Source: Robinsoniella peoriensis (GTDB lineage: Bacteria; Bacillota; Clostridia; Lachnospirales; Lachnospiraceae). From it: a stretch of DNA of 64,000 bases. Made by a program: the position numbers and the translations under genes. This document shows positions 47,650 through 57,311 of this stretch, piece after piece (within the stretch, counting starts at the first letter, position 1; each line of letters begins with the position of its first letter). Under the pieces are notes generated by a model. It ran no database searches, had not been told where the DNA came from, and saw nothing but the letters and a program-made list of their open reading frames with translations. The stretch is from NCBI RefSeq assembly GCF_000797495.1, contig NZ_JTGN01000002.1, forward strand, positions 310,001 to 374,000. Direction: 5' to 3'.

Positions 47650-48927
47650 ATGAAAAGAACAGTTAAATTCACAGCTCTTGCATTATCGGTTATGATGGCG
47701 GGCGGTCTGCTTGCAGGATGCGGAGGCAACAGTAAGTCTTCGGCAGAGGCGGCTACCGCAGCCGGTACAGGATCAGCAGTCAGCACAGACAGTAAGGACG
47801 TGACGTTAAAGGTGTGGGCAGATCAGGATGTACTGGATATTACCAAGGATCTGGTAGAGCAGTTTAAAGCAGCTCATCCGGAAAAGAATTATACCATCGA
47901 TGTTGTATTTTCAGAAAGCGGCAAGGCGGAAGAAGAGGTGAAGAAAGATCCGGAGGCTGCAGCAGATGTAATCGCATTACCTCATGATCAGCTGGGACAG
48001 CTTGTAGAGGCGGGCACCTTATACGAAAATACCAAGTATGCAGACAGAATTAAGAGTGAAGATACGCCGACAGCGTTGGATGCGGCTACCTATAAAGATA
48101 CTGTTTATGGCTACCCGTATGCAGTAGAAGCAATGTATCTGGTTTATAACAAATCCATGCTTACGGAAGAAGATGTGAAAACATTTGAGGGAATAACCGC
48201 AAAGGCTAAAATCGGATTAAATGTAGCGGAAGAAGGTACCAACTATACAGTAGCACCGATGTATATTGCAAACGGATGTAAGCTTTTCGGAGATAATGGG
48301 GAAGACATTGCAGATACCACTTTTAATTCCGAACAGGGTGTAAATGTAACAAAATGGATTGCTTCTCTAAAAGATAATAAAAACGTGGTTGCCTGCAATG
48401 CAGATGCTATGAATAAGTTAAAATCCGGTGAAATCGCTGCTATGGTAACCGGCCCCTGGGGAAAAAAGGATATTACAGATGCCCTTGGAGAAAACCTTGG
48501 GGTAGCTGTTTACCCAACTGCTGATTTTGGAGATGGTGCCGTTCAGCTGCGCTCTTTCCAGGGAGTTAAATTACTGGCTGTAAATGCAGCTACCAAATAT
48601 CCGTTAGATGCAATGGAACTTGCTGATTTCCTCTCAAACCAGGAAAGCCAGAAAGCACGTTTTGAAGGAAATGGTAATATTCCATGCAATAATGCATTAA
48701 GAGAATCAGATGAAGTAAAAAATGACATGATCTCCGGCGTTGTTTCTGAAATGACCCAGGAAGACTATACCGTATTAATGCCAAAACTTTCTGAACTGCG
48801 TTCCTTCTGGGATATTCTGGATCCGATTATTATCGATGCATATGCAGGTAAATTATCAGATGCAGATATTCAGACGAAACTGGATGCCCTGGTAAATGAT
48901 ACCGCCAGTGCCGCTGCTGCCAATTAA
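47650..48927 (+). CDS. Maltose/maltodextrin-type binding lipoprotein
   Basis: 425 aa. Lipobox LLAGC (Cys24), Ser/Ala linker, then a MalE-type domain: VTLKVWADQDVLDITKDLVEQFKAAHP, YGYPYAVEAMYLVYNKSML, GEIAAMVTGPWGKKDI, LADFLSNQESQ. Captures an alpha-glucan oligosaccharide outside the membrane. First gene of binding protein-MalF-MalG-GH13. No ATPase is encoded here; a shared MsmK-like ATPase elsewhere would be needed, as is usual for Firmicute family-1 importers. Confidence 0.92.
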   Translation: MKRTVKFTALALSVMMAGGLLAGCGGNSKSSAEAATAAGTGSAVSTDSKDVTLKVWADQDVLDITKDLVEQFKAAHPEKNYTIDVVFSESGKAEEEVKKDPEAAADVIALPHDQLGQLVEAGTLYENTKYADRIKSEDTPTALDAATYKDTVYGYPYAVEAMYLVYNKSMLTEEDVKTFEGITAKAKIGLNVAEEGTNYTVAPMYIANGCKLFGDNGEDIADTTFNSEQGVNVTKWIASLKDNKNVVACNADAMNKLKSGEIAAMVTGPWGKKDITDALGENLGVAVYPTADFGDGAVQLRSFQGVKLLAVNAATKYPLDAMELADFLSNQESQKARFEGNGNIPCNNALRESDEVKNDMISGVVSEMTQEDYTVLMPKLSELRSFWDILDPIIIDAYAGKLSDADIQTKLDALVNDTASAAAAN

Positions 48928-49041
48928 TAAGTCAGGCAGGGACCCGGCACAATTATTTTTCAGATTCGGTAAGCGCGCATCTGTCAAAGCATAGGCCGGT
49001 CATGAAGATTCATGGCTGGCCTTTTCAGAGGAGATAAGGAT

Positions 49042-50409
49042 ATGCAGACAAAAAAGAAAAGAAGAGGAAATCCAATTAAAAATTATATAAATGGATTTAA
49101 AAACGGGGATCTGTCCGTTCGTTTATCTTATTTTATCATGGGAAGTGCCAATCTGATGAATCATCAGATCATAAAAGGTTTACTGTTTCTAGCCATAGAA
49201 GCAGTGTTCCTTCTCTACATGATATTTAATGGGGCAGCTGCCCTTGGCGGACTGGTAACCCTTGGGGTGCAGTCGCAGGGGTGGGTCATGGATGAAAATC
49301 TGGGCATTAAGGTACAGGTCCAGGGAGATAATTCTATGTTGTTTATGATTTATGGACTGGCAACTGTGATCATCATCGCACTGTTTATCGCAGCTTATTT
49401 TGTAAATATAAAAAGCGCCCGGAATATCCAGATGCTCAAAGCGTCAGATAAGAAAATACCTTCCTTTACGGAGGATATTCATTCCTTGCTGGACAGCCGC
49501 TTTCACATTTCATTATTAGGACTGCCCACAATTGCTGTATTAATTTTCACTATTTTGCCGCTAATGTATATGATTTTACTGGCATTTACAAGCTATGACC
49601 ACAATCATCTGCCGCCAAAGAACTTGTTTGGCTGGGTTGGATTTAGCAATTTTGGTTCTATGCTGGGCGGAAATATTGCCGGTACTTTCTTCCCGCTATT
49701 AGTTTGGACACTGATCTGGGCACTTTTGGCTACTGTTACAAACTTTCTGGGCGGAGTTATACTGGCGCTTTTGATCAACAAAAAAGGTATTCGTCTTAAG
49801 AAATTTTTCCGTACGATTTTCGTAACCACAATTGCAGTGCCTCAGTTTGTATCTCTTCTGATTATGAGAAATATGCTTCATGCATCCGGGCCGTTGAATA
49901 CATTATTGCAGAATATTGGTTTGATCGATCAGCCAATTCCATTTTTAACAGATCCACTGGTAGCAAAATTCTCGGTTATTATGGTAAATATGTGGGTCGG
50001 CATTCCATTTACCCTGATTGTAGTAACCAGTATTTTAACGAATCTGCCGGAGGATCAGGTGGAAGCGGCCAGAATGGATGGTGCCAATACCTTCCAGATT
50101 TTCAGAAAGATTACGCTGCCCCAAATCTTTTTTGTTATGACGCCCTCACTGATTCAGCAGTTTGTCGGTAATATAAACAGCTTCAACGTTATTTACCTGC
50201 TGACCGGAGGAGCACCGCTTAACAGTAACTTTTATGCGGCGGGAGATACGGATCTGCTGGTAACATGGTTATATAAACTGACGGTAGAAAAGGCGGACTA
50301 TAACCTGGCGTCTACCATCGGTATCATAACCTTTGTCATATGTGCAGTATTCTCGCTGATTACATATACCAGATCAGCTGCGTACAGTAAGGAGGATATG
50401 TATCAATGA
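49042..50409 (+). CDS. MalF-type permease
   Basis: 455 aa from the ATG at 49042 behind AGAGGAG. Eight predicted helices: two extra N-terminal ones (about 45-72 and 100-125) and a six-helix core with the EAA loop EAARMDGANTFQIFRKITLP. The long N-terminus takes the place of the MalF P2 region. Overlaps malG by ATGA. Confidence 0.92.
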   Translation: MQTKKKRRGNPIKNYINGFKNGDLSVRLSYFIMGSANLMNHQIIKGLLFLAIEAVFLLYMIFNGAAALGGLVTLGVQSQGWVMDENLGIKVQVQGDNSMLFMIYGLATVIIIALFIAAYFVNIKSARNIQMLKASDKKIPSFTEDIHSLLDSRFHISLLGLPTIAVLIFTILPLMYMILLAFTSYDHNHLPPKNLFGWVGFSNFGSMLGGNIAGTFFPLLVWTLIWALLATVTNFLGGVILALLINKKGIRLKKFFRTIFVTTIAVPQFVSLLIMRNMLHASGPLNTLLQNIGLIDQPIPFLTDPLVAKFSVIMVNMWVGIPFTLIVVTSILTNLPEDQVEAARMDGANTFQIFRKITLPQIFFVMTPSLIQQFVGNINSFNVIYLLTGGAPLNSNFYAAGDTDLLVTWLYKLTVEKADYNLASTIGIITFVICAVFSLITYTRSAAYSKEDMYQ

Positions 50410-51245
50410 AACTGAAAAATAAATTAGGCAATACGATCACTTACATCATACTGATTGCACTTAGTATACTTTGGATATTCCCCATTATCTGGATCGTTCT
50501 GACATCATTCAGAGCGGAGAGCGGACAATTTGTTTCCTACTTTATACCAAAGGGATTTACCCTGAACAATTATAAAATGCTTTTTACCATGAGTGAATAT
50601 CCTTTTTTCAGATGGTTTTCCAATACCTTGATCGTGTCGGTGGCATCCTGCCTGTTAAGTACATTTTTAACCACATCCATGGCATATGTATTATCCAGGC
50701 TGAGATTCCGCATGAGAAAACCGATCATGAAAATAGCCCTGGTTCTGAATATGTTTCCGGCATTTATGAGTATGATCGCAGTTTATTATATTTTAAAAGC
50801 GATGGATCTGACACAGAGTCTTCTGGCATTGGTACTTATTTATTCTTCCGGTGCGGCACTTACCTTTTATGTGGCAAAAGGATTTTTTGACACCATGCCA
50901 AAAGCACTGGATGAATCGGCGAAGATTGATGGGGCAACCCAGTTTCAGGTATTTACCAAGATCATATTTCCATTGTCAAAGCCTATGATTGTTTATACGG
51001 CACTTACTGCATTTATGGCACCGTGGATGGATTTCATTTTCTCCAAGGTTATCATGGGGGATAAGCTTGAGAACTATACGGTTGCGATTGGATTGTACAC
51101 GATGATGACAAAGTCAAGTTCTAATACGATGTTTACGGTATTTACTGCTGGGTGTGTGATTATTGCGATTCCTATTTCGCTGCTGTTCATCTATATGCAG
51201 AAATATTATGTGGAGGGTGTAACCAGCGGAGCCGTTAAGGGCTAA
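50406..51245 (+). CDS. MalG-type permease
   Basis: 279 aa, six helices, EAA loop DESAKIDGATQFQVFTKIIFP, C-terminal GVTSGAVKG as in most MalG proteins. Partner of the preceding gene. Its last 22 coding bases and the bases after the stop are repeated 62 bp further on. Confidence 0.93.
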   Translation: MKLKNKLGNTITYIILIALSILWIFPIIWIVLTSFRAESGQFVSYFIPKGFTLNNYKMLFTMSEYPFFRWFSNTLIVSVASCLLSTFLTTSMAYVLSRLRFRMRKPIMKIALVLNMFPAFMSMIAVYYILKAMDLTQSLLALVLIYSSGAALTFYVAKGFFDTMPKALDESAKIDGATQFQVFTKIIFPLSKPMIVYTALTAFMAPWMDFIFSKVIMGDKLENYTVAIGLYTMMTKSSSNTMFTVFTAGCVIIAIPISLLFIYMQKYYVEGVTSGAVKG

Positions 51246-51316
51246 GTGCATTGCGGATGCATACATTGGATTATCATTCCGCCAACAGCGGAGCAGTTAA
51301 GGGCTAAATGCATTGG
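51223..51316 (+). repeat. Duplicated 3' end of the malG-like gene
   Basis: A 32-bp segment at 51223-51254 (AGCGGAGCCGTTAAGGGCTA and neighbours, including the stop codon) recurs at 51285-51316 with three or four changes. The second copy is not preceded by a reading frame and looks like the scar of a local duplication. Confidence 0.8.
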
Positions 51317-51386
51317 CAGGAATGAATCAGCAGATACACTTAAGTTCAAAGTTTAGGCGCAGAGTTATGCGCAGATGGAGGATAAA

Positions 51387-53057
51387 ATGCTTAAAAAGTG
51401 GTGGCATAATACAATTGGATATCAGATTTATCCAAAGAGCTTTCAAGATACCAATGGGGATGGAATCGGTGATATCAGAGGGGTTATCCGGCATTTGGAC
51501 GATTTGCAGGATCTGGGGATCAATGTAATCTGGTTATGTCCGATATACAAATCCCCGATGGTGGATCATGGTTATGACATTTCCGATTACGACAGGATCG
51601 ACCCGATGTTTGGAACAAATGAAGAGATGGAAGAACTGATACTGGAAGCAGATAAAAGAGGAATCAAAATACTGATGGATCTGGTGGTAAATCATACGTC
51701 AGACCAGCACGAATGGTTTCAAAAAGCAATGGCGGATCCAGACAGCGAATATGCGGATTATTATATTATAAAAGAAGGGGATGGAGATAACCCGCCCAAC
51801 AACTGGCGCTCTATTTTTGGCGGCAGTGCCTGGGAAAAAATTGGAGATACCAATAAGTACTATCTGCATCTTTTTACAAAAGGCCAGCCGGATCTGAATT
51901 GGGAAAATCCAAAACTGAGGGAAATCATCTACGATATGGTAAATCGGTGGCTGGACATGGGACTTAGGGGATTTCGCATCGATGCAATCAGCCATTTAAA
52001 GAAAAACTTTGCATATGTCAACCAGCCGGCAGATGGACCGGACGGGCTTGCCAGTGCCTGGGATTATTTCCGCAATGCAAAAGGACTAAATGTCTTTCTG
52101 AATGAGTTAAACGAAAAGACCTTTAAGCCTCACAATGCTTTGACAATCGGAGAGGTGGACGATGTCAGACCGGAAGAACTGGGGGAATTTATCGGAGACG
52201 ATGGTTATTTTTCCACGATCTTTGATTTCTGCCATACGCAGTTTCACGTAAAGGATAAAGAATGGAAAGACCGTCCGTTAGAAATGGTTCATGAACTGAG
52301 AGAGCGGCTGTTTGCAAAACAGGATTACGCGAAAGGCCATGGTCTGATGTGTAATTTTACAGACAATCACGATACCTCCAGATCTGTGGAGCGGTTTATA
52401 CCGGAAGAGTATATCAGTTTCTATAGCGAATCTTTGCTGGCTTCGGTAAACTTTTTCCTGAGAGGAATTGTATTTTTATACCAGGGGCAGGAAATTGGAA
52501 TGCGGGATTACCAGAAAAAATCGATTAACGAGTTTCTGGATCTGGCAACCTTCAACAATTATAATGGATACCTGCTAAAAGGTATGACGGAAGAAGAGGC
52601 ATTGGAAAAAGTCAACAACGAATGCAGGGAACACAGCCGGACTCCTATGCAGTGGAACGACAGGAAAAATGCAGGGTTTACGGAGGGAACTCCATGGTTC
52701 GAAGTAAATCCGAACTACCGCAGGATAAATTATGAGGCACAGAAAAAAGATGAAAACTCCCTGCTTTCTTATTACAAAAAGATGATAGCCTTAAGAAAAA
52801 GGGAAGATCTTGAAGAAGCTTTTATTTATGGCGATACCATTCCACGGTATGAAGACCAGGATGGAATCATTGCTTATGAAAGAAGATATGAAGGAAAACG
52901 GATACTGGCGATCCACAATTGTAATGCAAGGGAAATCAGGCTGCCGTTAGAAGATGAAATTGGAGAAATACTTTTGAACAATTATGAGAAATTGAATGTC
53001 GGGGAAGGCAATGTTGTTCTGAGTGGGTTTCAGAGTGTGATAACGAAATTAATATAG
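51387..53057 (+). CDS. GH13 alpha-glucosidase (subfamily 31 type)
   Basis: 556 aa from MLKKWWHNTIGYQIYPKSF, GGAGG six bases upstream. Cytosolic, no signal peptide. Catalytic residues: nucleophile Asp199 in GFRIDAI, acid/base Glu256 in TIGEVDD, stabiliser Asp329 in TDNHDTS; calcium-type loop DTNGDGIGDI at 21-30. The residue after the nucleophile is Ala200, which in this subfamily goes with alpha-1,4 activity; Val is typical of oligo-1,6-glucosidases. Splits the oligosaccharide imported by the preceding genes to glucose. Trehalose-6-phosphate hydrolase is a relative but less likely with this importer. Confidence 0.92.
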   Translation: MLKKWWHNTIGYQIYPKSFQDTNGDGIGDIRGVIRHLDDLQDLGINVIWLCPIYKSPMVDHGYDISDYDRIDPMFGTNEEMEELILEADKRGIKILMDLVVNHTSDQHEWFQKAMADPDSEYADYYIIKEGDGDNPPNNWRSIFGGSAWEKIGDTNKYYLHLFTKGQPDLNWENPKLREIIYDMVNRWLDMGLRGFRIDAISHLKKNFAYVNQPADGPDGLASAWDYFRNAKGLNVFLNELNEKTFKPHNALTIGEVDDVRPEELGEFIGDDGYFSTIFDFCHTQFHVKDKEWKDRPLEMVHELRERLFAKQDYAKGHGLMCNFTDNHDTSRSVERFIPEEYISFYSESLLASVNFFLRGIVFLYQGQEIGMRDYQKKSINEFLDLATFNNYNGYLLKGMTEEEALEKVNNECREHSRTPMQWNDRKNAGFTEGTPWFEVNPNYRRINYEAQKKDENSLLSYYKKMIALRKREDLEEAFIYGDTIPRYEDQDGIIAYERRYEGKRILAIHNCNAREIRLPLEDEIGEILLNNYEKLNVGEGNVVLSGFQSVITKLI

Positions 53058-53062
53058 ATAAG

Positions 53063-53103
53063 AAAATCAGCCTGGGAGGAAGATATCTCCGGCTGATTTT
53101 TAA
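53063..53103 (+). terminator. Terminator of the alpha-glucoside operon
   Basis: AAAATCAGCC / GGCTGATTTTT with an inner GGGAG/CTCC stem and a T run, six bases after the stop. Confidence 0.9.
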
Positions 53104-53200
53104 TTGTAGTGAATATGGATTTATCTAAAAGATTTGACAAATGATAATTTATATCATATAATGAACAATGTTCAAGTTGAATATAAAGGAGATAGTACAT

Positions 53201-53587
53201 ATGGATGTAAAATTAATTTTAGCTATAATTACGATTACTCTGGCACTGATATTTTATACAATCGGCGTTTTTTCAGAGCGAAAGGCACATGTTTTGCGCA
53301 AGCCTCATGTCATCATATTCTGGCTGGGCCTGGTGTTTGATACCACAGGAACTACCATCATGAGTACCATTGCAGGAAGTAAGCCAGGTACTGGTGGCAT
53401 AAATCTCCATGGAATTACAGGCGCTCTGGCAATTGCCCTGATGCTGTTCCATGCAGTATGGGCAACGATTGTTCTGGTGAAAAAGGATGAGCAGAAACAG
53501 GAGAATTTCCACAAATTCAGTATTTTTGTCTGGGCGGTATGGCTGGTGCCTTATGTGCTGGGTATGATAGTTGGAATGGGGAATTAA
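53201..53587 (+). CDS. HsmA-family small membrane protein (TIGR03987-like)
   Basis: 128 aa from MDVKLILAIITITLAL; AAGGAGAT seven bases upstream. Four helices (about 3-23, 34-50, 65-88, 104-124). KPHVIIFWLGLVFDTTGTTIMS and GITGALAIALMLFHAVWAT with the paired His residues are the family pattern. Function unknown; the conserved helix His might bind haem or metal, which is speculation. Monocistronic between terminators. Confidence 0.75.
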   Translation: MDVKLILAIITITLALIFYTIGVFSERKAHVLRKPHVIIFWLGLVFDTTGTTIMSTIAGSKPGTGGINLHGITGALAIALMLFHAVWATIVLVKKDEQKQENFHKFSIFVWAVWLVPYVLGMIVGMGN

Positions 53588-53666
53588 AGAGAACTGTTTT
53601 CTGAGAAGATTGAAAAATGAAACCTTTTCGGAAACATTATCTGGTAAATTTAAACAGGAAAGATCT

Positions 53667-53708
53667 GCGGTATGATATGGCTGGGAAAGCTAATCATACC
53701 GCTTTTTT
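53667..53708 (+). terminator. Terminator of the HsmA-like gene
   Basis: GCGGTATGAT / ATCATACCGC stem followed by seven Ts. Confidence 0.93.
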
Positions 53709-53784
53709 TATTTTTTAGTAAAGAGGTTGATATGGTAAGACTACTCTGTTTTATATTTTAAACATTTTTGGTTATCCATCTACC

Positions 53785-53813
53785 TGTTTCGTTAATGTGA
53801 TGTAATATATAAT
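53785..53813 (+). promoter_or_regulatory. Possible promoter of the beta-galactoside operon
   Basis: Perfect -10 TATAAT (53808-53813) with a poor -35 (TGTTTC, 53785-53790), 110 bases before the first gene. No clear 22-bp repeat of the malE kind is visible upstream. The gene-free stretch 53588-53923 otherwise holds only the terminator above. Confidence 0.45.
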
Positions 53814-53923
53814 AAAATTATCTTAAAACAAAAACAGATATCAAAAGGAATCGATGTGGTGAACCTGAAAATGTGTTAAAACAAGGAAAATGAAAAACGA
53901 ATTATGAAAGGAAGAGACAGGGT

Positions 53924-55312
53924 ATGAAAAGAAGATGGATGAGTTTAATATTTACAGGGATTGCGGCAATGGCAGCCGTAGGTATGCTGGCAGGATGCGG
54001 AGGCAATGGGGCTGACAGCCAGGTCTCCCCGGATGGGAAGAGCAGCAAAACGGGAAGTGAGATGTCAGAAAACCTGGATAGTGGGAATACGGGAGAAGGT
54101 GTAAAAACAGGAGATGGACCGGCGCTGACAGCTATGTGCGTTGGAAGCGCAGCTGATGCATATCGGGAGACGTATCAGGAAATTGCTGATGAGTTTTCAA
54201 AGGACAATGAGTGGGGAGCCACGGTAAATATAGAGTTTTATGAGAACGAACAGTACAAAACAAAATTGACAACGCTTATGGCTTCTAATTCTGTGCCCGA
54301 TATATTTTTTACCTGGGAGTTGGATTATTTAAAACCATTTGTAGAGGGCGGCAAAGTGGCATCCCTTCAGGAAGCGGTGGAAGGAGATGACAAGTGGAAG
54401 AACAGTTTTGCAGAAGGGGTACTGGATCCGGTGACTTATGATGGAAAACTATATGCAATACCAACCCAGAAGTCCTTTTGTGTCATGTTTTACAATAAAA
54501 AGATATTCGAAGAGAATCAGGTAAGCGTTCCAGAAACCTATGAAGAATTTCTGGATGTATGCGAAACCTTAAAAAATAACCAGGTTACGCCAATGATACT
54601 GGCAGCTACTGATTCCTGGATTCCGGCGCAGTTTGTGCAGCAGATATCAAACGGAATAGCAGGAATGGATTTGTATGATGGCGTCTGTGACGGAACGAGA
54701 AAATGGAATGATCCGGCGCATGTGGAAGCTTCCAATGAAGTACAGAGTATGATAGATAAGGGATATTTTCAGGACGGAATGCTTGGTATGACAGCAGAAG
54801 AAGTACAGTCTCAGTTTAAACAGGGAAAGGCGGCTATGTATTTTCAGGGAGCATGGGATGCATCCACAATTCTGGATAAGAATACCAGTTCCATCACCGA
54901 TTGTGTAGGTGCATTTACACTCCCGGCAAAGAATTCCCAATTCAATAATATTTCAGTTGGATCGGTAGATACCTGCTTTGCCGTTGCGGAATCCTCATCC
55001 AACAAGGAGATTGCAGTTGCATTTTTGAAATACTGGACCTCCAAACAAAGTGAAGAGAAACTGCTTTATGAGATGGGAAGGCTGCCATCTTTAAAATTAG
55101 AAGTAGATGATTCTAAGATTGACCCACTGGTTGCTGAGATTATCAGCTTATCAAACCAGGCAAAGGGTCTCACACCCTGGTGGGACAGAGCCTTTGGGGC
55201 CGGAGAAGGTGTGGAATTTAATAATCAGTGTCTGGCGGTATTCGGAGGTTCCGATCCAAGAAAAGCATTTGATGAACTGCAGGCATTTGCAGAAGAAAAT
55301 GCAGACCGCTAA
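53924..55312 (+). CDS. Sugar-binding lipoprotein of the GH42 operon
   Basis: 462 aa behind AAAGGAAGAG. Lipobox MLAGC (Cys25), a Ser/Gly linker to about 65, then a family-1 binding domain: FSKDNEWGATVNIEFYENEQYKTK, SVPDIFFTWELDYLKPFV, KLYAIPTQKSFCVMFYNKKIF, KAAMYFQGAWDASTI. Together with a GH42 enzyme downstream it probably binds a beta-galactoside such as a galacto-oligosaccharide or plant galactan fragment. Confidence 0.92.
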   Translation: MKRRWMSLIFTGIAAMAAVGMLAGCGGNGADSQVSPDGKSSKTGSEMSENLDSGNTGEGVKTGDGPALTAMCVGSAADAYRETYQEIADEFSKDNEWGATVNIEFYENEQYKTKLTTLMASNSVPDIFFTWELDYLKPFVEGGKVASLQEAVEGDDKWKNSFAEGVLDPVTYDGKLYAIPTQKSFCVMFYNKKIFEENQVSVPETYEEFLDVCETLKNNQVTPMILAATDSWIPAQFVQQISNGIAGMDLYDGVCDGTRKWNDPAHVEASNEVQSMIDKGYFQDGMLGMTAEEVQSQFKQGKAAMYFQGAWDASTILDKNTSSITDCVGAFTLPAKNSQFNNISVGSVDTCFAVAESSSNKEIAVAFLKYWTSKQSEEKLLYEMGRLPSLKLEVDDSKIDPLVAEIISLSNQAKGLTPWWDRAFGAGEGVEFNNQCLAVFGGSDPRKAFDELQAFAEENADR

Positions 55313-55368
55313 AAGTTTAAACCTTTCTGTCGAAGCGGCAGTTAATCAGGCTTAAGGAGGCTGTTAAT

Positions 55369-56250
55369 ATGGACAAAATTTTAGGAAATAAAAAAAGTAT
55401 TGCAGTATTTGTACTTCCGGCATTTTTAATCTATGGTGTATTTTCTCTGATACCGATATTTTATAATATTTATATCAGTTTATTTCAGACTGATCTGATG
55501 AGTCCGGGAAAATTTGTGGGATTGAAAAATTATTTGAATCTGTTTAAAGATTCTACCTTTTTAACGGCTCTGCGCAATAATATTTTCATGGTAATCGGTT
55601 CCTTAATTGCCCATCTGCCGCTGGCATTAATTTTTGGAAATATTCTGTTTCAAAAGATAAAAGGAAGTCATTTTTTCCAAATAGTATTCTTTTTGCCCAG
55701 TGTTATATGTGGGGTGGCAGTGGGACTGATGTGGTCTTTTATTTATAATTCGGAATTTGGGCTTCTGAATAAACTCCTTGAAGTTCTGGGATTTGGCAAT
55801 GCTCAGCAGGCATGGCTGTCCAACCCCCGGATTGCACTGTTTTGTATTATTATTGTTGTCATGTGGCAGTTCGTTGGGTATCACATGATTATACAGATAG
55901 CTGCAATGAAAAATATACCAAGTTCCCTGTATGAAGCGGCTGAAATCGATGGAGCCAGCAGATGGATACAATTTTGTTCTATTACTTTTCCACTCATTAA
56001 AAATATATTAAAGGTGGATGCAGTGTTGATTATTACAGGGTCCCTGAAATATTATGATCTGGTGGCGGTTATGACCGGCGGAGGCCCAAACCATGCAACC
56101 GAATTAATGTCTACTTATATGTTTTATCAGGGATTTCGGACATTAAAATACGGATATTCAGCAGCAATTGGTGTTATTTTACTTGTTTTATGTATCTGTG
56201 CCGTTGCAGTTTCGAATTTGATTTTCAAATCGGATCCAGTTGAATACTAG
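55369..56250 (+). CDS. Sugar ABC importer permease 1 of the GH42 operon
   Basis: 293 aa behind AAGGAGG, six helices, EAA loop YEAAEIDGASRWIQFCSITFP. UgpA/LacF type. The stop codon TAG lies in the first terminal repeat of the inserted palindromic element; removing the element leaves the same stop, so the protein was not shortened. Confidence 0.92.
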   Translation: MDKILGNKKSIAVFVLPAFLIYGVFSLIPIFYNIYISLFQTDLMSPGKFVGLKNYLNLFKDSTFLTALRNNIFMVIGSLIAHLPLALIFGNILFQKIKGSHFFQIVFFLPSVICGVAVGLMWSFIYNSEFGLLNKLLEVLGFGNAQQAWLSNPRIALFCIIIVVMWQFVGYHMIIQIAAMKNIPSSLYEAAEIDGASRWIQFCSITFPLIKNILKVDAVLIITGSLKYYDLVAVMTGGGPNHATELMSTYMFYQGFRTLKYGYSAAIGVILLVLCICAVAVSNLIFKSDPVEY

Positions 56251-56412
56251 AGCGTGTTTTTAAATTCATTCCCGCCATCTGCACGCCCCACTTTGCGGTA
56301 TATTTGCCCCGAATTCAGGTTACGTAGCCCGCTACGTGCCCTTCATTCGGGACAAATCTCCCACAAACTGTGACGCACAGCTGCCAGAAAGCAATTTTAA
56401 AACACGCTCTAG
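56247..56412. mobile_element. 166-bp palindromic MITE between the two permease genes
   Basis: Terminal inverted repeats CTAGAGCGTGTTTTTAAATT and its complement (19 of 20 bases). The two 82-base halves are roughly 75-80% complementary along their whole length and meet at TACGTAG-CCC-GCTACGT. With TA read as the duplicated target (56248-56249 and 56410-56411), the element is GAGCGTG...CACGCTC, the pattern of IS630/Tc1-type MITEs. No coding capacity. The parent transposase is not in the window. It sits inside an operon and would form a long hairpin in the mRNA. Confidence 0.85.
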
Positions 56413-56445
56413 TGTTGCATGATGGTTTTGAAAGGAGGAATAAAG

Positions 56446-57282
56446 ATGAGGATAAATGGAAAAGACAAGATGTTTTTCGCATTTAAGTATACAGGGCTGG
56501 GGCTATTCACACTTACCTGTATTTATCCGATTATATGGCTGTTAATCAGTTCGTTTAAGACCAATGATGAGTTATTTGCCAATCCCTGGGGCATGCCGGA
56601 AGCCTTTGGGTTTAAGAATTATATTTCTGCGATGGTGGATGGAAAGATTGGGACATATTTTACAAATTCTGTTATAATTGCAGTAATAGCGGTATTAGCC
56701 GGAGCGGTCTTAAGTTGTATGGCTGCCTATGCAATATCACGGATGAAATGGAAGCTCTCCGGAATAATGATGAATATATTTTTGCTGGGTATGATGATAC
56801 CTGCATATGCAACGATTATCCCGTTATTTAATATGTTTAATAAGGTAAACTTGTTGAACACCCATGCTTCGGTGATTATTCCCCATATAGCCAACAGCTT
56901 TCCAATGGCTATCTTCATACTAACCGGATTTTTTCTGTCAATTCCCCGTGATATTGAAGAAGCAGCAGTAATGGATGGGTGCAGTATCTACCGTATTTTC
57001 TACCAGATCATTATGCCCATCTCCAAATCCTCTGTTGTGACGGTAGCTGTGATTGTATTTATCAATATCTGGAACGATCTTCTGCTTCCTCAGATATTTC
57101 TGACAGACCAGTCAAAAATGACGCTTCCAGTGGGACTTACTGCTTTTCAGGGGCAATATGCAACGGATTATACAGCGATGATAGCTGCAGTTGTGATTAC
57201 CATTATCCCCAGCGTGATTGTATACATTCTATTACATCGAAATATTATGGAGGGAATGGTGGCAGGGGCAGTAAAGGGCTGA
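56446..57282 (+). CDS. Sugar ABC importer permease 2 of the GH42 operon
   Basis: 278 aa from the ATG behind AAAGGAGG. Six helices, EAA loop EEAAVMDGCSIYRIFYQIIMP, C-terminus MEGMVAGAVKG. Separated from its partner by the MITE, where such genes usually overlap or touch. Confidence 0.93.
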   Translation: MRINGKDKMFFAFKYTGLGLFTLTCIYPIIWLLISSFKTNDELFANPWGMPEAFGFKNYISAMVDGKIGTYFTNSVIIAVIAVLAGAVLSCMAAYAISRMKWKLSGIMMNIFLLGMMIPAYATIIPLFNMFNKVNLLNTHASVIIPHIANSFPMAIFILTGFFLSIPRDIEEAAVMDGCSIYRIFYQIIMPISKSSVVTVAVIVFINIWNDLLLPQIFLTDQSKMTLPVGLTAFQGQYATDYTAMIAAVVITIIPSVIVYILLHRNIMEGMVAGAVKG

Positions 57283-57311
57283 GGAAGGATACAGGAAAAG
57301 GGGGAATATCA

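Noticed and set aside
56979..57311. N-terminal extension of the GH42-operon response regulator
   Set aside because: The extension lies within the permease gene out of phase and is rich in Cys and Ser; the receiver domain starts at the TTG at 57312 with a good ribosome site.
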